Positions 21,241 through 31,837 of a stretch of 64,000 nt of DNA are shown piece after piece (the first letter of the stretch is position 1; the number at the start of each line of letters is the position of its first letter). The stretch spans positions 310,001 through 374,000 of the forward strand of contig NZ_FOTW01000005.1 of assembly GCF_900114705.1 (NCBI RefSeq), in the 5' to 3' direction. Source of the DNA: Rugamonas rubra. GTDB taxonomy: Bacteria > Pseudomonadota > Gammaproteobacteria > Burkholderiales > Burkholderiaceae_D. The position numbers and the translations under genes were made by a program. The notes under the pieces are model-generated. The model worked only from the letters and a program-made list of their open reading frames with translations, was not told the DNA's origin and made no database searches.

Positions 21241-21861
21241 ATGGATAAATTTCTTTCTGCCCTGGCAGCGACTGTTGATGATGACGCTCTGTTAGATTTT
21301 TGTCGCCGACGAAATCTCCATGGAACACCAGTTGTTTTCGGCGGCAACGAAGATGCATATTATGAATTTCGCAAGAGAATAGCGAATCATTTTGAAATAA
21401 GCTTTCACGATGTGATTATCACTGGCTCCGCGAAGCTTGGATTCAGCCCGCATAAAAGTAAGGCATTTGATTACGACTCAGACATTGACGTCGCCATTAT
21501 TTCCGGCAAACTTTATGATCAAGTAATGGCATCAATTCATGATTATCAAATGGAATTGCGAGGAAATAGAAAAGCCGTTTCAGAATACGAATTGAATAAA
21601 TATCATAAATTTTTGGAATATGGCGCGATCGGCTGGATGCGTCCAGATTTACTACCATCTTCATTTCGAGTTTCGACACTTAAAAAAAGATGGTTCGATT
21701 TCTTCAGCTCCATTTCATATGGGAAAAGTGAAGTCGGAAACTATAAAGTTACAGCCGGCGCATTTAAGAGTTACGATCATCTTGAACGTTACGCGTTGAG
21801 CGGACTATTTACTTTACGAACAAAATTGAAGATTGGAATGCAACATGGCACTTCAAATTAA
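21241..21861 (+). CDS. Nucleotidyltransferase-fold protein in a putative defence cluster
   Basis: A 206-residue protein with the signature of the DNA polymerase beta-type nucleotidyltransferase superfamily: ITGSAKLGFSPHKS followed by DYDSDIDVAII (about residues 63-90), giving the GS motif and the Asp-x-Asp metal ligands. This fold includes tRNA nucleotidyltransferases, MNT antitoxins and cyclic-nucleotide synthases; which activity applies here cannot be told. Start: ATG 21241 or ATG 21211, neither with a strong ribosome site. Its end overlaps the DUF262 gene by 17 nt, so the two are coupled. It is strongly AT-rich compared with the chromosome, which suggests horizontal transfer. Confidence 0.8.
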   Translation: MDKFLSALAATVDDDALLDFCRRRNLHGTPVVFGGNEDAYYEFRKRIANHFEISFHDVIITGSAKLGFSPHKSKAFDYDSDIDVAIISGKLYDQVMASIHDYQMELRGNRKAVSEYELNKYHKFLEYGAIGWMRPDLLPSSFRVSTLKKRWFDFFSSISYGKSEVGNYKVTAGAFKSYDHLERYALSGLFTLRTKLKIGMQHGTSN

Positions 21862-22834
21862 ACCGAGCGTTACCAACCCAACAGTAGCAGATGTTTACCA
21901 GCTAATTGATGAGGGAAAATTGATCCTTCGCCCTGATTTTCAGCGCAAATTCGTTTGGACTATTGAACATCAGGAGGCCTTTATCGACACGATCCTAAAG
22001 GGGCTACCATTTCCTGAAATCTATGTATGCGAAGGTGCTGTTGACGTGCAGAAATTGCGAACAACTAGGTTGGTGATCGATGGACAACAACGTCTTACAA
22101 CAATAAGAAATTATATAGAAGGGAAACATGACGCAGCGCCCGTCAAAGTTCTACCCTATCAGAGTCTGAGTGACGCGCAGAAGGAAGACTTTGTAAGCTA
22201 TCAGATAGTTATGCGAGATTTGGGGAAAGTAGATGAAGATACTACTCGAGAGATATTTCGGCGAATAAATCTTACTAAATTCAAATTGGATGATATTGAA
22301 ATTCATAATGCCGTCTATGATGGACAATTCATCCAAGCCGCAAAATTCATTTTGGAGAATATCGATCTCGCAAAGTACGGTGTACTTCGCGAATCGGAGT
22401 TCACTCGCATGGCAGACCTACATTTTATATTCTTAGTGATGGCCACATTGGAAACTGGGGGATACTTCGCTCAAGACCGCGAGGTTGAACCGAAGGTTTC
22501 TGAGTATAATGAAGAATATCCTAAACGCGATCATATGATCGCATTGTTAATAAAAACATTCGCCATTATTAGTGATTTGGATTTGCCTTTTGATTCCATG
22601 TGGTTCAGAAAATCAAATTTCTTCACATTGGTTGTTGAAGTTGCTAAGCATGTGGACAACCTTCCAGTTGATCTAAAGGCTCGACTTCTTTCCTTGGAAG
22701 AGCAAGTTATGGCGAATAAGATGAACACAAATTCTGAATTTTACAAGTATTATTCATATATGTATCAAGCTACACATGGTCGGGCCGCTAGAGTTGTTCG
22801 AGGCGAATATGTTAAAAAATATTGCTTCAGTTAA
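21845..22834 (+). CDS. DUF262 (GmrSD N-terminal-like) protein
   Basis: A 329-residue protein with the DUF262 core: LILRPDFQRKFVW near residue 27 and LVIDGQQRLTTIRNY near 78, the NTP-binding/ParB-like nuclease motif shared with GmrS, SspE and related anti-phage proteins. Those proteins usually also carry a C-terminal DUF1524 HNH nuclease; none is visible here, and the C terminus instead ends in a helical part with THGRAARVVRGEYVKKY. ATG 21845 is preceded by TTGGA at 7 nt. It overlaps the nucleotidyltransferase gene and is AT-rich. I infer a role in defence from the family and neighbours; the missing nuclease might be supplied by the EEP protein downstream. Confidence 0.85.
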   Translation: MALQIKPSVTNPTVADVYQLIDEGKLILRPDFQRKFVWTIEHQEAFIDTILKGLPFPEIYVCEGAVDVQKLRTTRLVIDGQQRLTTIRNYIEGKHDAAPVKVLPYQSLSDAQKEDFVSYQIVMRDLGKVDEDTTREIFRRINLTKFKLDDIEIHNAVYDGQFIQAAKFILENIDLAKYGVLRESEFTRMADLHFIFLVMATLETGGYFAQDREVEPKVSEYNEEYPKRDHMIALLIKTFAIISDLDLPFDSMWFRKSNFFTLVVEVAKHVDNLPVDLKARLLSLEEQVMANKMNTNSEFYKYYSYMYQATHGRAARVVRGEYVKKYCFS

Positions 22835-23075
22835 TCATTGTAATTTTCATTGCCATTTAGAGATTTTTTTCTTGCCCCCTTTAAATTTTTTATAAATTTA
22901 CAAAATTTGGTCGCCGCAGTAAATTCAACATTGAATTATACTTAACCACTGAACGAAGCGAAATTCGACTCCATCTACACTAAAGCTGCCCAAATTCCAA
23001 GTGCAACACTGGATTATCTATTTCCAATACATGGTCGATATAGGCATTCTCTAACCAATACATTACTGCCCCGAC
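22835..23075. other. AT-rich spacer before the nuclease gene
   Basis: A 240-bp AT-rich gap inside the cluster. It holds a TATACT (22937-22942) that could be a -10 box without a good -35. No ORF is convincing. Confidence 0.35.
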
Positions 23076-23852
23076 ATGCCAAGAATTCTCTTTTGGAATA
23101 TAAACAAATTAGACTTGAGTGCAAAGCTTTCTTCATTATGTGACAGCTATGATCCCGATGTATTGATATTGGCGGAATCGAAAATTGAAGATTCCGCTCT
23201 GTTGCGTACTTTAAACAATGGCAAGGAACGGGTTTTCTTTAATGGACTAAACATTTCCAAACGGATAAAATTTTACTCAAAATACCCAGCAGATCGTTTT
23301 TTGCCTATTTTAGATGATAACTATTTTTCAGTTCGTCAAGTTATTCCTTACTTGGGCCCGCCAATATTACTTGTGGCAGTGCATTTACCCAGCAAACTAC
23401 ATGCCGAACCAACAGATCAAATGATCGAGGCCCAATATTTGGCTAAAACCATTCGCTCAACAGAATCCGAACGTATAATTTTTAACACGGTAGCTATTGG
23501 TGACTTTAATATGTCACCGTTTGAGGATGGAATGGTAGCTGCGAATGGTATGCACGCAGTCTTGGATAGAAACATTGCCCGTAAGCGCGATCGGATTGTC
23601 AAAGGTAGAAAATATTCATTTTTTTACAACCCGATGTGGGGAATGCTTGGCGATTTAACACAGGGGCCACCCGGCACGCACAAATACAGTAAAGCAGTTG
23701 ATGTTAATCATTTTTGGCACACTTTTGATCAATTGCTGATTCGACCTGATTTAATAAAATACTTCTCCCCGGAAAATATTGAAGTAATAGAAGAGAACGG
23801 GTCTGACCATTTCCCACTTTTTTTAAATCTTACGACGGAAACACCGCTATGA
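23076..23852 (+). CDS. Endonuclease/exonuclease/phosphatase (EEP) family nuclease
   Basis: A 258-residue EEP-superfamily phosphodiesterase, relatives of which include DNase I, exonuclease III and CdtB-type enzymes. The metal and catalytic motifs are complete: FWNINK at residue 6, LAESK, AVHLPSK, IGDFNMSPFE (about 146), TFDQLLIRP and the C-terminal SDHFPL with the catalytic His. The substrate could be DNA, RNA, nucleotides or a phosphoester; it cannot be read from sequence. It overlaps the following small gene by 4 nt and lies in the same orientation as the NTase and DUF262 genes, with the same AT-rich composition. Confidence 0.88.
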   Translation: MPRILFWNINKLDLSAKLSSLCDSYDPDVLILAESKIEDSALLRTLNNGKERVFFNGLNISKRIKFYSKYPADRFLPILDDNYFSVRQVIPYLGPPILLVAVHLPSKLHAEPTDQMIEAQYLAKTIRSTESERIIFNTVAIGDFNMSPFEDGMVAANGMHAVLDRNIARKRDRIVKGRKYSFFYNPMWGMLGDLTQGPPGTHKYSKAVDVNHFWHTFDQLLIRPDLIKYFSPENIEVIEENGSDHFPLFLNLTTETPL

Positions 23853-24244
23853 ATGATAATCTATGGGGAACAATTCCAAAGCCTGGAAACTTAAACACCC
23901 CAAATTCTATTTTGGTTACACAAGGGAAAGTCTTAGAAGTTGCTACTGACCGCGCGTTGAGCGGTGTTTCTATAAAAAAACCAAATAACGGTGGCTTTAA
24001 TATTGATTTCTTCATAAAGGCTGAATCACTTAATAATTATCGCTATCATTTATTTACAGTTACTCATGATGTCCACTTGTATCCGGCAAAAATTTTTTAT
24101 GCGGGGAAACCTCCTCTAGAATGTGAAGATGAAAGCGAGTTTAGGACCGCATTAGGTGAAATACTATCTGGATCTGCCACCAGAAAAATCATTGAAGCGC
24201 TCCTTGCTCAGGTTCGCGATGATGGAGACGATATTCCTTTCTAA
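23849..24244 (+). CDS. Unknown 131-residue protein coupled to the EEP nuclease
   Basis: I do not recognise this protein. It starts with ATGA overlapping the stop of the EEP nuclease, so it is translated with it. Visible features: no signal or membrane segment; a central beta-rich region (VTHDVHLYPAKIFYAG); and an acidic C terminus with helix then VRDDGDDIPF. The tight coupling to a nuclease suggests a regulator, adaptor or immunity protein, but that is inference. Confidence 0.7.
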   Translation: MNDNLWGTIPKPGNLNTPNSILVTQGKVLEVATDRALSGVSIKKPNNGGFNIDFFIKAESLNNYRYHLFTVTHDVHLYPAKIFYAGKPPLECEDESEFRTALGEILSGSATRKIIEALLAQVRDDGDDIPF

Positions 24245-24852
24245 TTTCGACAATTCTTTGAAGTGGGGCCTATTTCGAGAATTTCATAAAATACGTCCTT
24301 TTCGAACTGACAATCTTCAAATTAACCATTGCCTTAATGCAATAAAATATGATAATTTTGGCTATTGAGTTGATCGGTGGCTTGCCTTCTGGCTTCAATA
24401 ATTAGCAGGAAAGTCCCCGGCCGATGTCCGGAGTTGACGAGGTGGGGCAGATGATGGCGACCAGGAGCTGTCATCCAGCGAAGCGAAATTTCAAGTGCAA
24501 AAGATGAATACCTTAACAGTTGCATCCGCGCGGGCGATTAGGGACGGCGGCATCGACACAATGTCCGCGCTGAACACAGCGTTGATCCACACGCTCGTCA
24601 ACAATTCGGAAGAAAACAGTCGAATTGAAACGTACCATCGCCAAGTTGATGGGCGAAGTGGCTTGCTAAATCGTCAACCAAGCAATCCGGGCATTTTAGG
24701 AACTGGCAGTTGATGAATCTGCTTGGGTTGAGATTGCCAGATCTCAAGCAGGTGCTCGTTACAACAGGGATAACACAGTGAAATGCTAGACAACAAGCAG
24801 CCACAAGCGGACGTTCAACATTCTGCGACACCATTTTTGCAAGGTAGACCAA
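24245..24852. other. Right flank of the AT-rich insert, no assured gene
   Basis: Base composition returns toward the chromosomal level from about 24390. The stretch contains a hairpin-rich segment (24408-24450) and one short frame (24495-24713, N terminus QKMNTLTVASARAIRD) with no good ribosome site or known motif, possibly a gene remnant. I found no direct repeat, integrase or tRNA marking an insertion border. Confidence 0.45.
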
Positions 24853-25323
24853 TTGTTTCTCAAAATACTTGCCAGTATCGCAATCGTATTTGCCGTGATT
24901 GTCTTTGCAGGCCTGTCCGGTCTAAGCTTTTACGTTTGGCCAACCGGCTTCAACGACCACAAATTGTCCGTAACACCCGACGTCATTCAGCGCTTGCGCA
25001 CTCTGCAATCGGAACATAAGTTTGGTCCCGATGGCCTTACCTTCTACCCCGGCGCGGTCAATGAACGTCAGAGGCTGATGGCGCAGGCGGCGGTAGATTC
25101 GACGATCCAGTCCCTCATCGCAGAGTTGCCCAAACGGCCGCAGCGCTCAACCGTCCTCAGGACAATGAAAACCACACTGGCCAACTTCAACACCACGGAA
25201 TCCGAAGAGCGCGACCAAGTTCTCGAGTATCTCAGCAAAGTGATGGAAATTTGTGGCGTCGAGAGCTCCGCCGAACTATTCAATGTCTGGCGCTACGGCT
25301 TCCCGTATGGCTGGATCATTTAG
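24853..25323 (+). CDS. Membrane-anchored DUF4844-like protein
   Basis: A 156-residue protein with one N-terminal transmembrane segment (about residues 3-28, IVFAVIVFAGLSGLSFYVW) and a soluble domain. The end, SEERDQVLEYLSKVMEICG followed by ESSAELFNVWRYGF, matches my memory of the DUF4844 family, whose function is unknown. The start is a TTG codon at 24853 with AAGG eight bases before it; there is no in-frame ATG near the membrane segment. Composition is between that of the AT-rich insert and the chromosome. Confidence 0.65.
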   Translation: MFLKILASIAIVFAVIVFAGLSGLSFYVWPTGFNDHKLSVTPDVIQRLRTLQSEHKFGPDGLTFYPGAVNERQRLMAQAAVDSTIQSLIAELPKRPQRSTVLRTMKTTLANFNTTESEERDQVLEYLSKVMEICGVESSAELFNVWRYGFPYGWII

Positions 25324-25325
25324 GA

Positions 25326-25740
25326 ACAAAAAAAGGCCGGCCACATCGTGAGATGGGCCGGCCTGAAACGCTTTTTAGGCGTGGGGATGGTCGGTGTCCG
25401 GCGGCAATCGTGCCGCCTGGATAAAATTCGTGCCGGAAAAGAAGTCCGGCAACCTGTCGCTTGGCTTGAACCGCGCGCTACAGGTGTTACTTTGCCAGCA
25501 ATCCCCAAAGTCAGGCTTAGGACTTCATTAAGACAGCTTAAATACCCCTTCGCCGTGCCAGAATGCCGGGGTGGATGGGTCGCGCGGGGAGGAAATGCAC
25601 AATGCCAGGCGCGTCGGCCTGGCATTGAAGGGGAATTGGTGCCGATGTTTAAGGCCACCGGCTAGCCTGCTGAGTCATGCTCCGTGACATCCCTTGCCAG
25701 CTTGGACATGGTGACCAACTGGAGCACGCTTGGTACAGCG
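25326..25740 (-). ncRNA. Predicted structured non-coding RNA under a Pho-box promoter
   Basis: A predicted minus-strand transcript of about 415 nt. It begins just after the Pho-box promoter at 25747-25780 and ends at a strong terminator: AGGCCGGCC plus CATC/GATG stem (25364-25334) followed by seven to eight T residues on the minus strand. In between lie several stable hairpins: a 10-bp stem AATGCCAGGC (25601-25626), GCCGGA/TCCGGC (25432-25450) and GGCGGCA/TGCCGCC (25400-25417). A C-rich TTTCCTCCCC stretch just after the first stem (near 25590) could pair with Shine-Dalgarno sequences. No credible CDS lies in this direction. Transcript ends and function are inference. Confidence 0.45.
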
Positions 25741-25746
25741 AGACGG

Positions 25747-25780
25747 ATCATATAGGGGCAATATGACGGCCAAATGACCG
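25747..25780 (-). promoter_or_regulatory. Pho box and -10 element (minus strand)
   Basis: On the minus strand CGGTCAT-TTGG-CCGTCAT (25780-25763) fits the PhoB consensus of two CTGTCAT units with an 11-bp period, six of seven bases each. A TATGAT -10 box (25752-25747) follows at exactly 10 bp, the spacing seen in classical PhoB-activated promoters such as phoA. Confidence 0.55.
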
Positions 25781-25835
25781 TCGACAAACTTTCGCCAATC
25801 TCGACGAGAGACCTTACACGAGCAAGGGATTTGCA

Positions 25836-26696
25836 ATGAACACACCGACGTCCCCGGCGCGGCGCAGCGCCCCGCGGCTGACGACCGCACTGCTGCTGGC
25901 AGCCTTGTTGAACGCCTGCGCGCCGCTGGCGCCGCCACCGGCGCGCACGGCGGAGGCGCCGGCAACACCAGTCGCGCCATCGTTCCCGGCAACAGCGCAG
26001 CCTGTGCCCACAGCGGCCGCTGCGCCAGCGCCAACCACACCCGGCGCGGCCGACGCCAACATGGACGCGGCAACGCTGGCGCCCTACCAGCGCGCCCGCC
26101 AGCTCGGCCAACAGGTGCTGAGCATCGCACCGGGCCGCTCGCTGATCGCCGTCACGGTGCGGCGCGGCGGCGCCTTCGCCCGCTTCGGCCACGACCACGT
26201 GGTGGCCAGCCGCGCCGTCAACGGCCTGGTCGCGCCGGCGGCGGGCCTGGCCGACTTCAGCTTCCGCCTCGACCAGCTCAGCGTCGACGAGACCGAACTG
26301 CGCGCCCAGGCCGGTCTGGACACGCAACCTGGCGCCGACGCCATCGCCGGCACACGCCACAACATGCTGGTCAAGGTGCTCGACGCCGAACGCTATCCAC
26401 TGGTCCAGGTGCACGTCGAGCGCGGCGCGGCGGCCGGCGCCGCCAGCAACGCCGATGCCAATGCCGATGCCAATGCCGACGTTCCGCTGGCCGTCAGCAT
26501 CACCTTGCACGGCGTCAGCCGCACGTTGACGATACCGGTGCGCATCGAACGCGAGCACAACACGCTGCGCGCCAGCGGCACGGCGCGCTTCAAGCAAAGC
26601 GACTTCGGCATCGTGCCCTACTCGCTGATGGGCGGCGCGCTCGCCGTGCAGGACCAGCTGGAATTGCGCTTCGAACTGGTCGCCCTGGCGCCGTGA
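25836..26696 (+). CDS. YceI-family lipoprotein
   Basis: A 286-residue predicted lipoprotein. The signal peptide ends in the lipobox LLNAC (Cys about 28), then a Pro/Ala/Thr-rich linker of about 50 residues leads to a YceI-like lipocalin domain. Recognisable parts are FGHDHVVASRAVNG, ADFSFRLDQLSVDE and a C-terminal TLHGVSRTLTIPVRI. YceI proteins bind polyisoprenoid or amphiphilic ligands in the periplasm. A small 12-bp tandem repeat encodes repeated Asn-Ala-Asp-Ala units (about 26450-26480) in a surface loop. ATG 25836 has AAGGGA 7 nt upstream. The gene is flanked on both sides by predicted minus-strand Pho-regulated RNAs. Confidence 0.82.
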   Translation: MNTPTSPARRSAPRLTTALLLAALLNACAPLAPPPARTAEAPATPVAPSFPATAQPVPTAAAAPAPTTPGAADANMDAATLAPYQRARQLGQQVLSIAPGRSLIAVTVRRGGAFARFGHDHVVASRAVNGLVAPAAGLADFSFRLDQLSVDETELRAQAGLDTQPGADAIAGTRHNMLVKVLDAERYPLVQVHVERGAAAGAASNADANADANADVPLAVSITLHGVSRTLTIPVRIEREHNTLRASGTARFKQSDFGIVPYSLMGGALAVQDQLELRFELVALAP

Positions 26697-26701
26697 GGCG
26701 A

Positions 26702-26769
26702 CAAAAAAAAATGCCCGCGAGCTTGCGCTGCGGGCGAAAAGTTTCAAATCGGGAGAGACTTGAAAGAGC
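26702..26769 (-). ncRNA. Predicted Pho-regulated small RNA with CUCUCCC loop
   Basis: A predicted minus-strand RNA of about 65-70 nt, from the start implied by the Pho-box promoter (about 26769) to a terminator. The 5' hairpin has a 6-bp stem TTTCAA/TTGAAA (26763-26740) whose loop exposes CTCTCCC, an anti-Shine-Dalgarno-like motif. The 3' hairpin GCCCGC/GCGGGC (26735-26713) runs into A and nine T residues. This two-hairpin layout resembles Hfq-type or CCUCCUCCC-motif regulatory RNAs. No ORF is encoded. It lies between the convergent yceI-like gene and the divergent diguanylate cyclase. Confidence 0.5.
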
Positions 26770-26775
26770 AAGGCC

Positions 26776-26809
26776 ATTGTCGCAGTGCAGCATGACGGCT
26801 TGATGACAA
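26776..26809 (-). promoter_or_regulatory. Pho box and -10 element (minus strand)
   Basis: On the minus strand TTGTCAT-CAAG-CCGTCAT (26809-26792), each half six of seven to the PhoB consensus. A GACAAT -10 box (26781-26776) follows after exactly 10 bp. Architecture and second half-site are the same as at 25747-25780. Confidence 0.55.
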
Positions 26810-26856
26810 TTCCATTAACCTTTCCGCCGATTCAAGAGACAGGCGCGCACGCGCCG

Positions 26857-26886
26857 TTGACAGCGCGCCATCGCGCGGACTATGCT
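26857..26886 (+). promoter_or_regulatory. Sigma-70 promoter of the diguanylate cyclase
   Basis: TTGACA (26857-26862) and TATGCT (26881-26886) with an 18-bp spacer, about 25 bp before the ribosome-binding site of the diguanylate cyclase. Confidence 0.65.
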
Positions 26887-26912
26887 GGGCCGAGAACAAT
26901 GGAGACATGTAT

Positions 26913-27878
26913 ATGCAGCAACCGTCGGCCGCCAGCCTGTCCAAGATCCTGCTGCGCGACGCCGTCGACAGCGACAACGGCATCGCCGTGCTCGACGCCA
27001 ACAACATCTTCCTGTTCCACAACCGCGCCTTCGCCTGCATGTTCGGCTTCCCCGACGGCGCCATGCTCGGCAAGCACTACGACGACATGATGGCCTGGGC
27101 CTACACCCACCGCAGCGGTCCACTGATCGAGGCGGCCAGCCTGGACGAGTGGCTGGCCCACGTGCACAGCCGGCAGCGCAGCGTCCGCTTCCGCAGCTTC
27201 GAGGTCGACCTGATCGACGGCCGCTGGCTGCTGCTCAACGAGCAGGTTCACACCGGTGGCGAGATGGTGGTGCTGTGCACCGACATCAGCAAGCAGAAAA
27301 AGGTCGAGTTCGAGCTCAAGCAAGCCCACGCCGACCTGCAACGCCTGGCGCTGACCGACGAGCTGACCGGCATGCCGAACCGCCGCCACTTCTTCCAGCA
27401 GCTCGACACCGAGCTGGCGCGGGCGCGCCGCTACCGCCACCCGATGTGCCTGGCGATGCTCGACCTCGACCATTTCAAGCGCGTCAACGACCGCCACGGC
27501 CACCCGGCCGGCGACGCCGTGCTGCGCCACTTCGCCGCCTTCATGCGTCAGCACCTGCGCGCCGTCGACATGATCGGCCGGCTGGGCGGCGAGGAGTTCG
27601 CCATCCTGCTGCCGGAAACCGGCGTCGAGGAGGCGCTGTTCGTGCTGCGCCGCATGGTCGAGCAGCTGGCGCGGCAAACCGTCGATGCGGTCGCGCCCGG
27701 CTTTGCCTACACATTCTCCGGTGGCGTGGCCGCCGCCGACGACGCCAACAGCGTCGACTGCAAGTGGCTGCTGGCCGGCGCCGACCAGGCGCTGTACCAG
27801 GCCAAGAGCGGCGGCCGCAACCGCGTCAACGCCTACCTACCGGACGCCAACGCGCCGGCGCCGGCGGACGCCGCCTGA
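26913..27878 (+). CDS. PAS-GGDEF diguanylate cyclase
   Basis: A 321-residue cytosolic enzyme that makes cyclic di-GMP from GTP. An N-terminal PAS-like domain (about residues 20-125) precedes a GGDEF domain beginning LALTDELTGMPNRRHFF. The active-site loop is GGEEF at residues 225-229, and the product-inhibition site RAVD lies five residues before it, so the enzyme should be active and feedback-inhibited. Start: ATG 26913 is eight bases from GGAG, while the ATG at 26907 is only two bases from it. No membrane segment is seen. The C terminus is Ala/Pro-rich. Confidence 0.92.
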   Translation: MQQPSAASLSKILLRDAVDSDNGIAVLDANNIFLFHNRAFACMFGFPDGAMLGKHYDDMMAWAYTHRSGPLIEAASLDEWLAHVHSRQRSVRFRSFEVDLIDGRWLLLNEQVHTGGEMVVLCTDISKQKKVEFELKQAHADLQRLALTDELTGMPNRRHFFQQLDTELARARRYRHPMCLAMLDLDHFKRVNDRHGHPAGDAVLRHFAAFMRQHLRAVDMIGRLGGEEFAILLPETGVEEALFVLRRMVEQLARQTVDAVAPGFAYTFSGGVAAADDANSVDCKWLLAGADQALYQAKSGGRNRVNAYLPDANAPAPADAA

Positions 27879-27920
27879 GCAAGGCCTTCCTGCCCCAGCA
27901 CCAGCGCCGCACCGCGCCGG

Positions 27921-28550
27921 CTAGCGCGCCACCATCAAGCGCACGCCGAGGCCGACGAAAATCGTCCCTGCAACGCGGTCCAGCCACAGCCCGGCGCGCG
28001 GATGGCGGTTGATCCACTTGCCCACCGCGCCGGAAAAATAACCGAGCAAACCGAACAGCAGGCAGGCCTGCGCCGTGAAGATCAGGCCCAGCTGCGCCGT
28101 CTGCCAGCTGACGTCGCCGCGCTCGGCGACGACGAACTGCGGCAGGAAGGAGAGGAAGAACAGCACCACCTTCGGGTTGATGCTGTTGGCGAACAAGCCC
28201 TTGGCGAACAGCTTGCCCAGGCTGTCGTCCGGCAGGCCGGCGCCGTCGACGCTGGCGCCGCCCCGGCTGCGCAGGGCGCCGATGCCGAGCCAGACCAAAT
28301 ACAGGCCACCGAGCAGCTTGAGGCCACCGAAGGCCAGCGGCGAGGCGGCGATCAGCGCGCTTACACCCAACGTGGCCAGCACCGTGTGGCTGAGGCAACC
28401 AAGGGCGCAGCCGAGACCGAAGGCCATGCCCTGCCGCCGGCCGCGCGACATGCCCACGCCCAGCACCATCAGGTTGTCCGGTCCCGGCGAGGCGGTGATC
28501 GCGACGGCGACGCCGAGGAAGGCGATGGCTTGTTCTGGAGTAATGAGCAC
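27921..28550 (-). CDS. LysE/RhtB-family amino acid exporter
   Basis: A 209-residue inner-membrane exporter with about six transmembrane helices. The N-terminal family motif is TPEQAIAFLGVAVAITASPGPDN with ASPGPDN, followed by GMAFGLGCALGC and the Asn-Pro motif NSINPKVVLFFLSFLPQF. Proteins of this family export amino acids such as homoserine, threonine or lysine; the substrate is unknown. The start is a GTG at 28550 giving the usual family length; the frame is open upstream, but that part lacks family sequence. It is transcribed divergently from the hybrid kinase at 28761. Confidence 0.88.
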   Translation of the reverse strand: MLITPEQAIAFLGVAVAITASPGPDNLMVLGVGMSRGRRQGMAFGLGCALGCLSHTVLATLGVSALIAASPLAFGGLKLLGGLYLVWLGIGALRSRGGASVDGAGLPDDSLGKLFAKGLFANSINPKVVLFFLSFLPQFVVAERGDVSWQTAQLGLIFTAQACLLFGLLGYFSGAVGKWINRHPRAGLWLDRVAGTIFVGLGVRLMVAR

Positions 28551-28760
28551 GATACAGTTTCCCGGTCGAAAAGCCGCCATGATACCCGCGCGGCGGGCGC
28601 GTTGGCAAAAGCGCCGCTGGCGCACGGCAGTGGCTTGCGTTTCGCCAGCGACATGGCGTTGTCGATTAAAATGGCTTGCCCGGCCGCTTCTTTTACTGCC
28701 GACGCCAGCGCCGCAGCTGCGGCCCGACCACCCCGACCACCCACGAGTATTGCACGCAAG

Positions 28761-31790
<3,030 letters not shown>

Positions 31791-31837
31791 CATACACACA
31801 CCAACACCAGGAAAAATATCCACATGAGTCGCGCGAC

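Noticed and set aside
24405..24445. GCAGGAAAGTCCCCGG resembles the conserved RNase P RNA segment GAGGAAAGTCCGGGC
   Set aside because: The rest of the RNase P RNA core (for example the ACAGAA-type segment and 3' pairing partner) is absent.
24495..24713. 72-codon plus-strand frame
   Set aside because: No ribosome-binding site, no recognisable motif and the sequence breaks down into low-information residues; kept only as a note in the flank description.
25320..25658. 112-codon minus-strand frame
   Set aside because: GTG start without ribosome site, Arg/Pro/Thr-rich random-like composition, and it coincides with strong hairpins that fit an RNA gene better.
25348..25665. 105-codon plus-strand frame
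   Set aside because: It starts inside the terminator hairpin and has no supporting features.
28002..28760. N-terminal extension of the 7TMR-DISM kinase frame
   Set aside because: It reads antisense through lysE; the signal peptide and domain start after ATG 28761.
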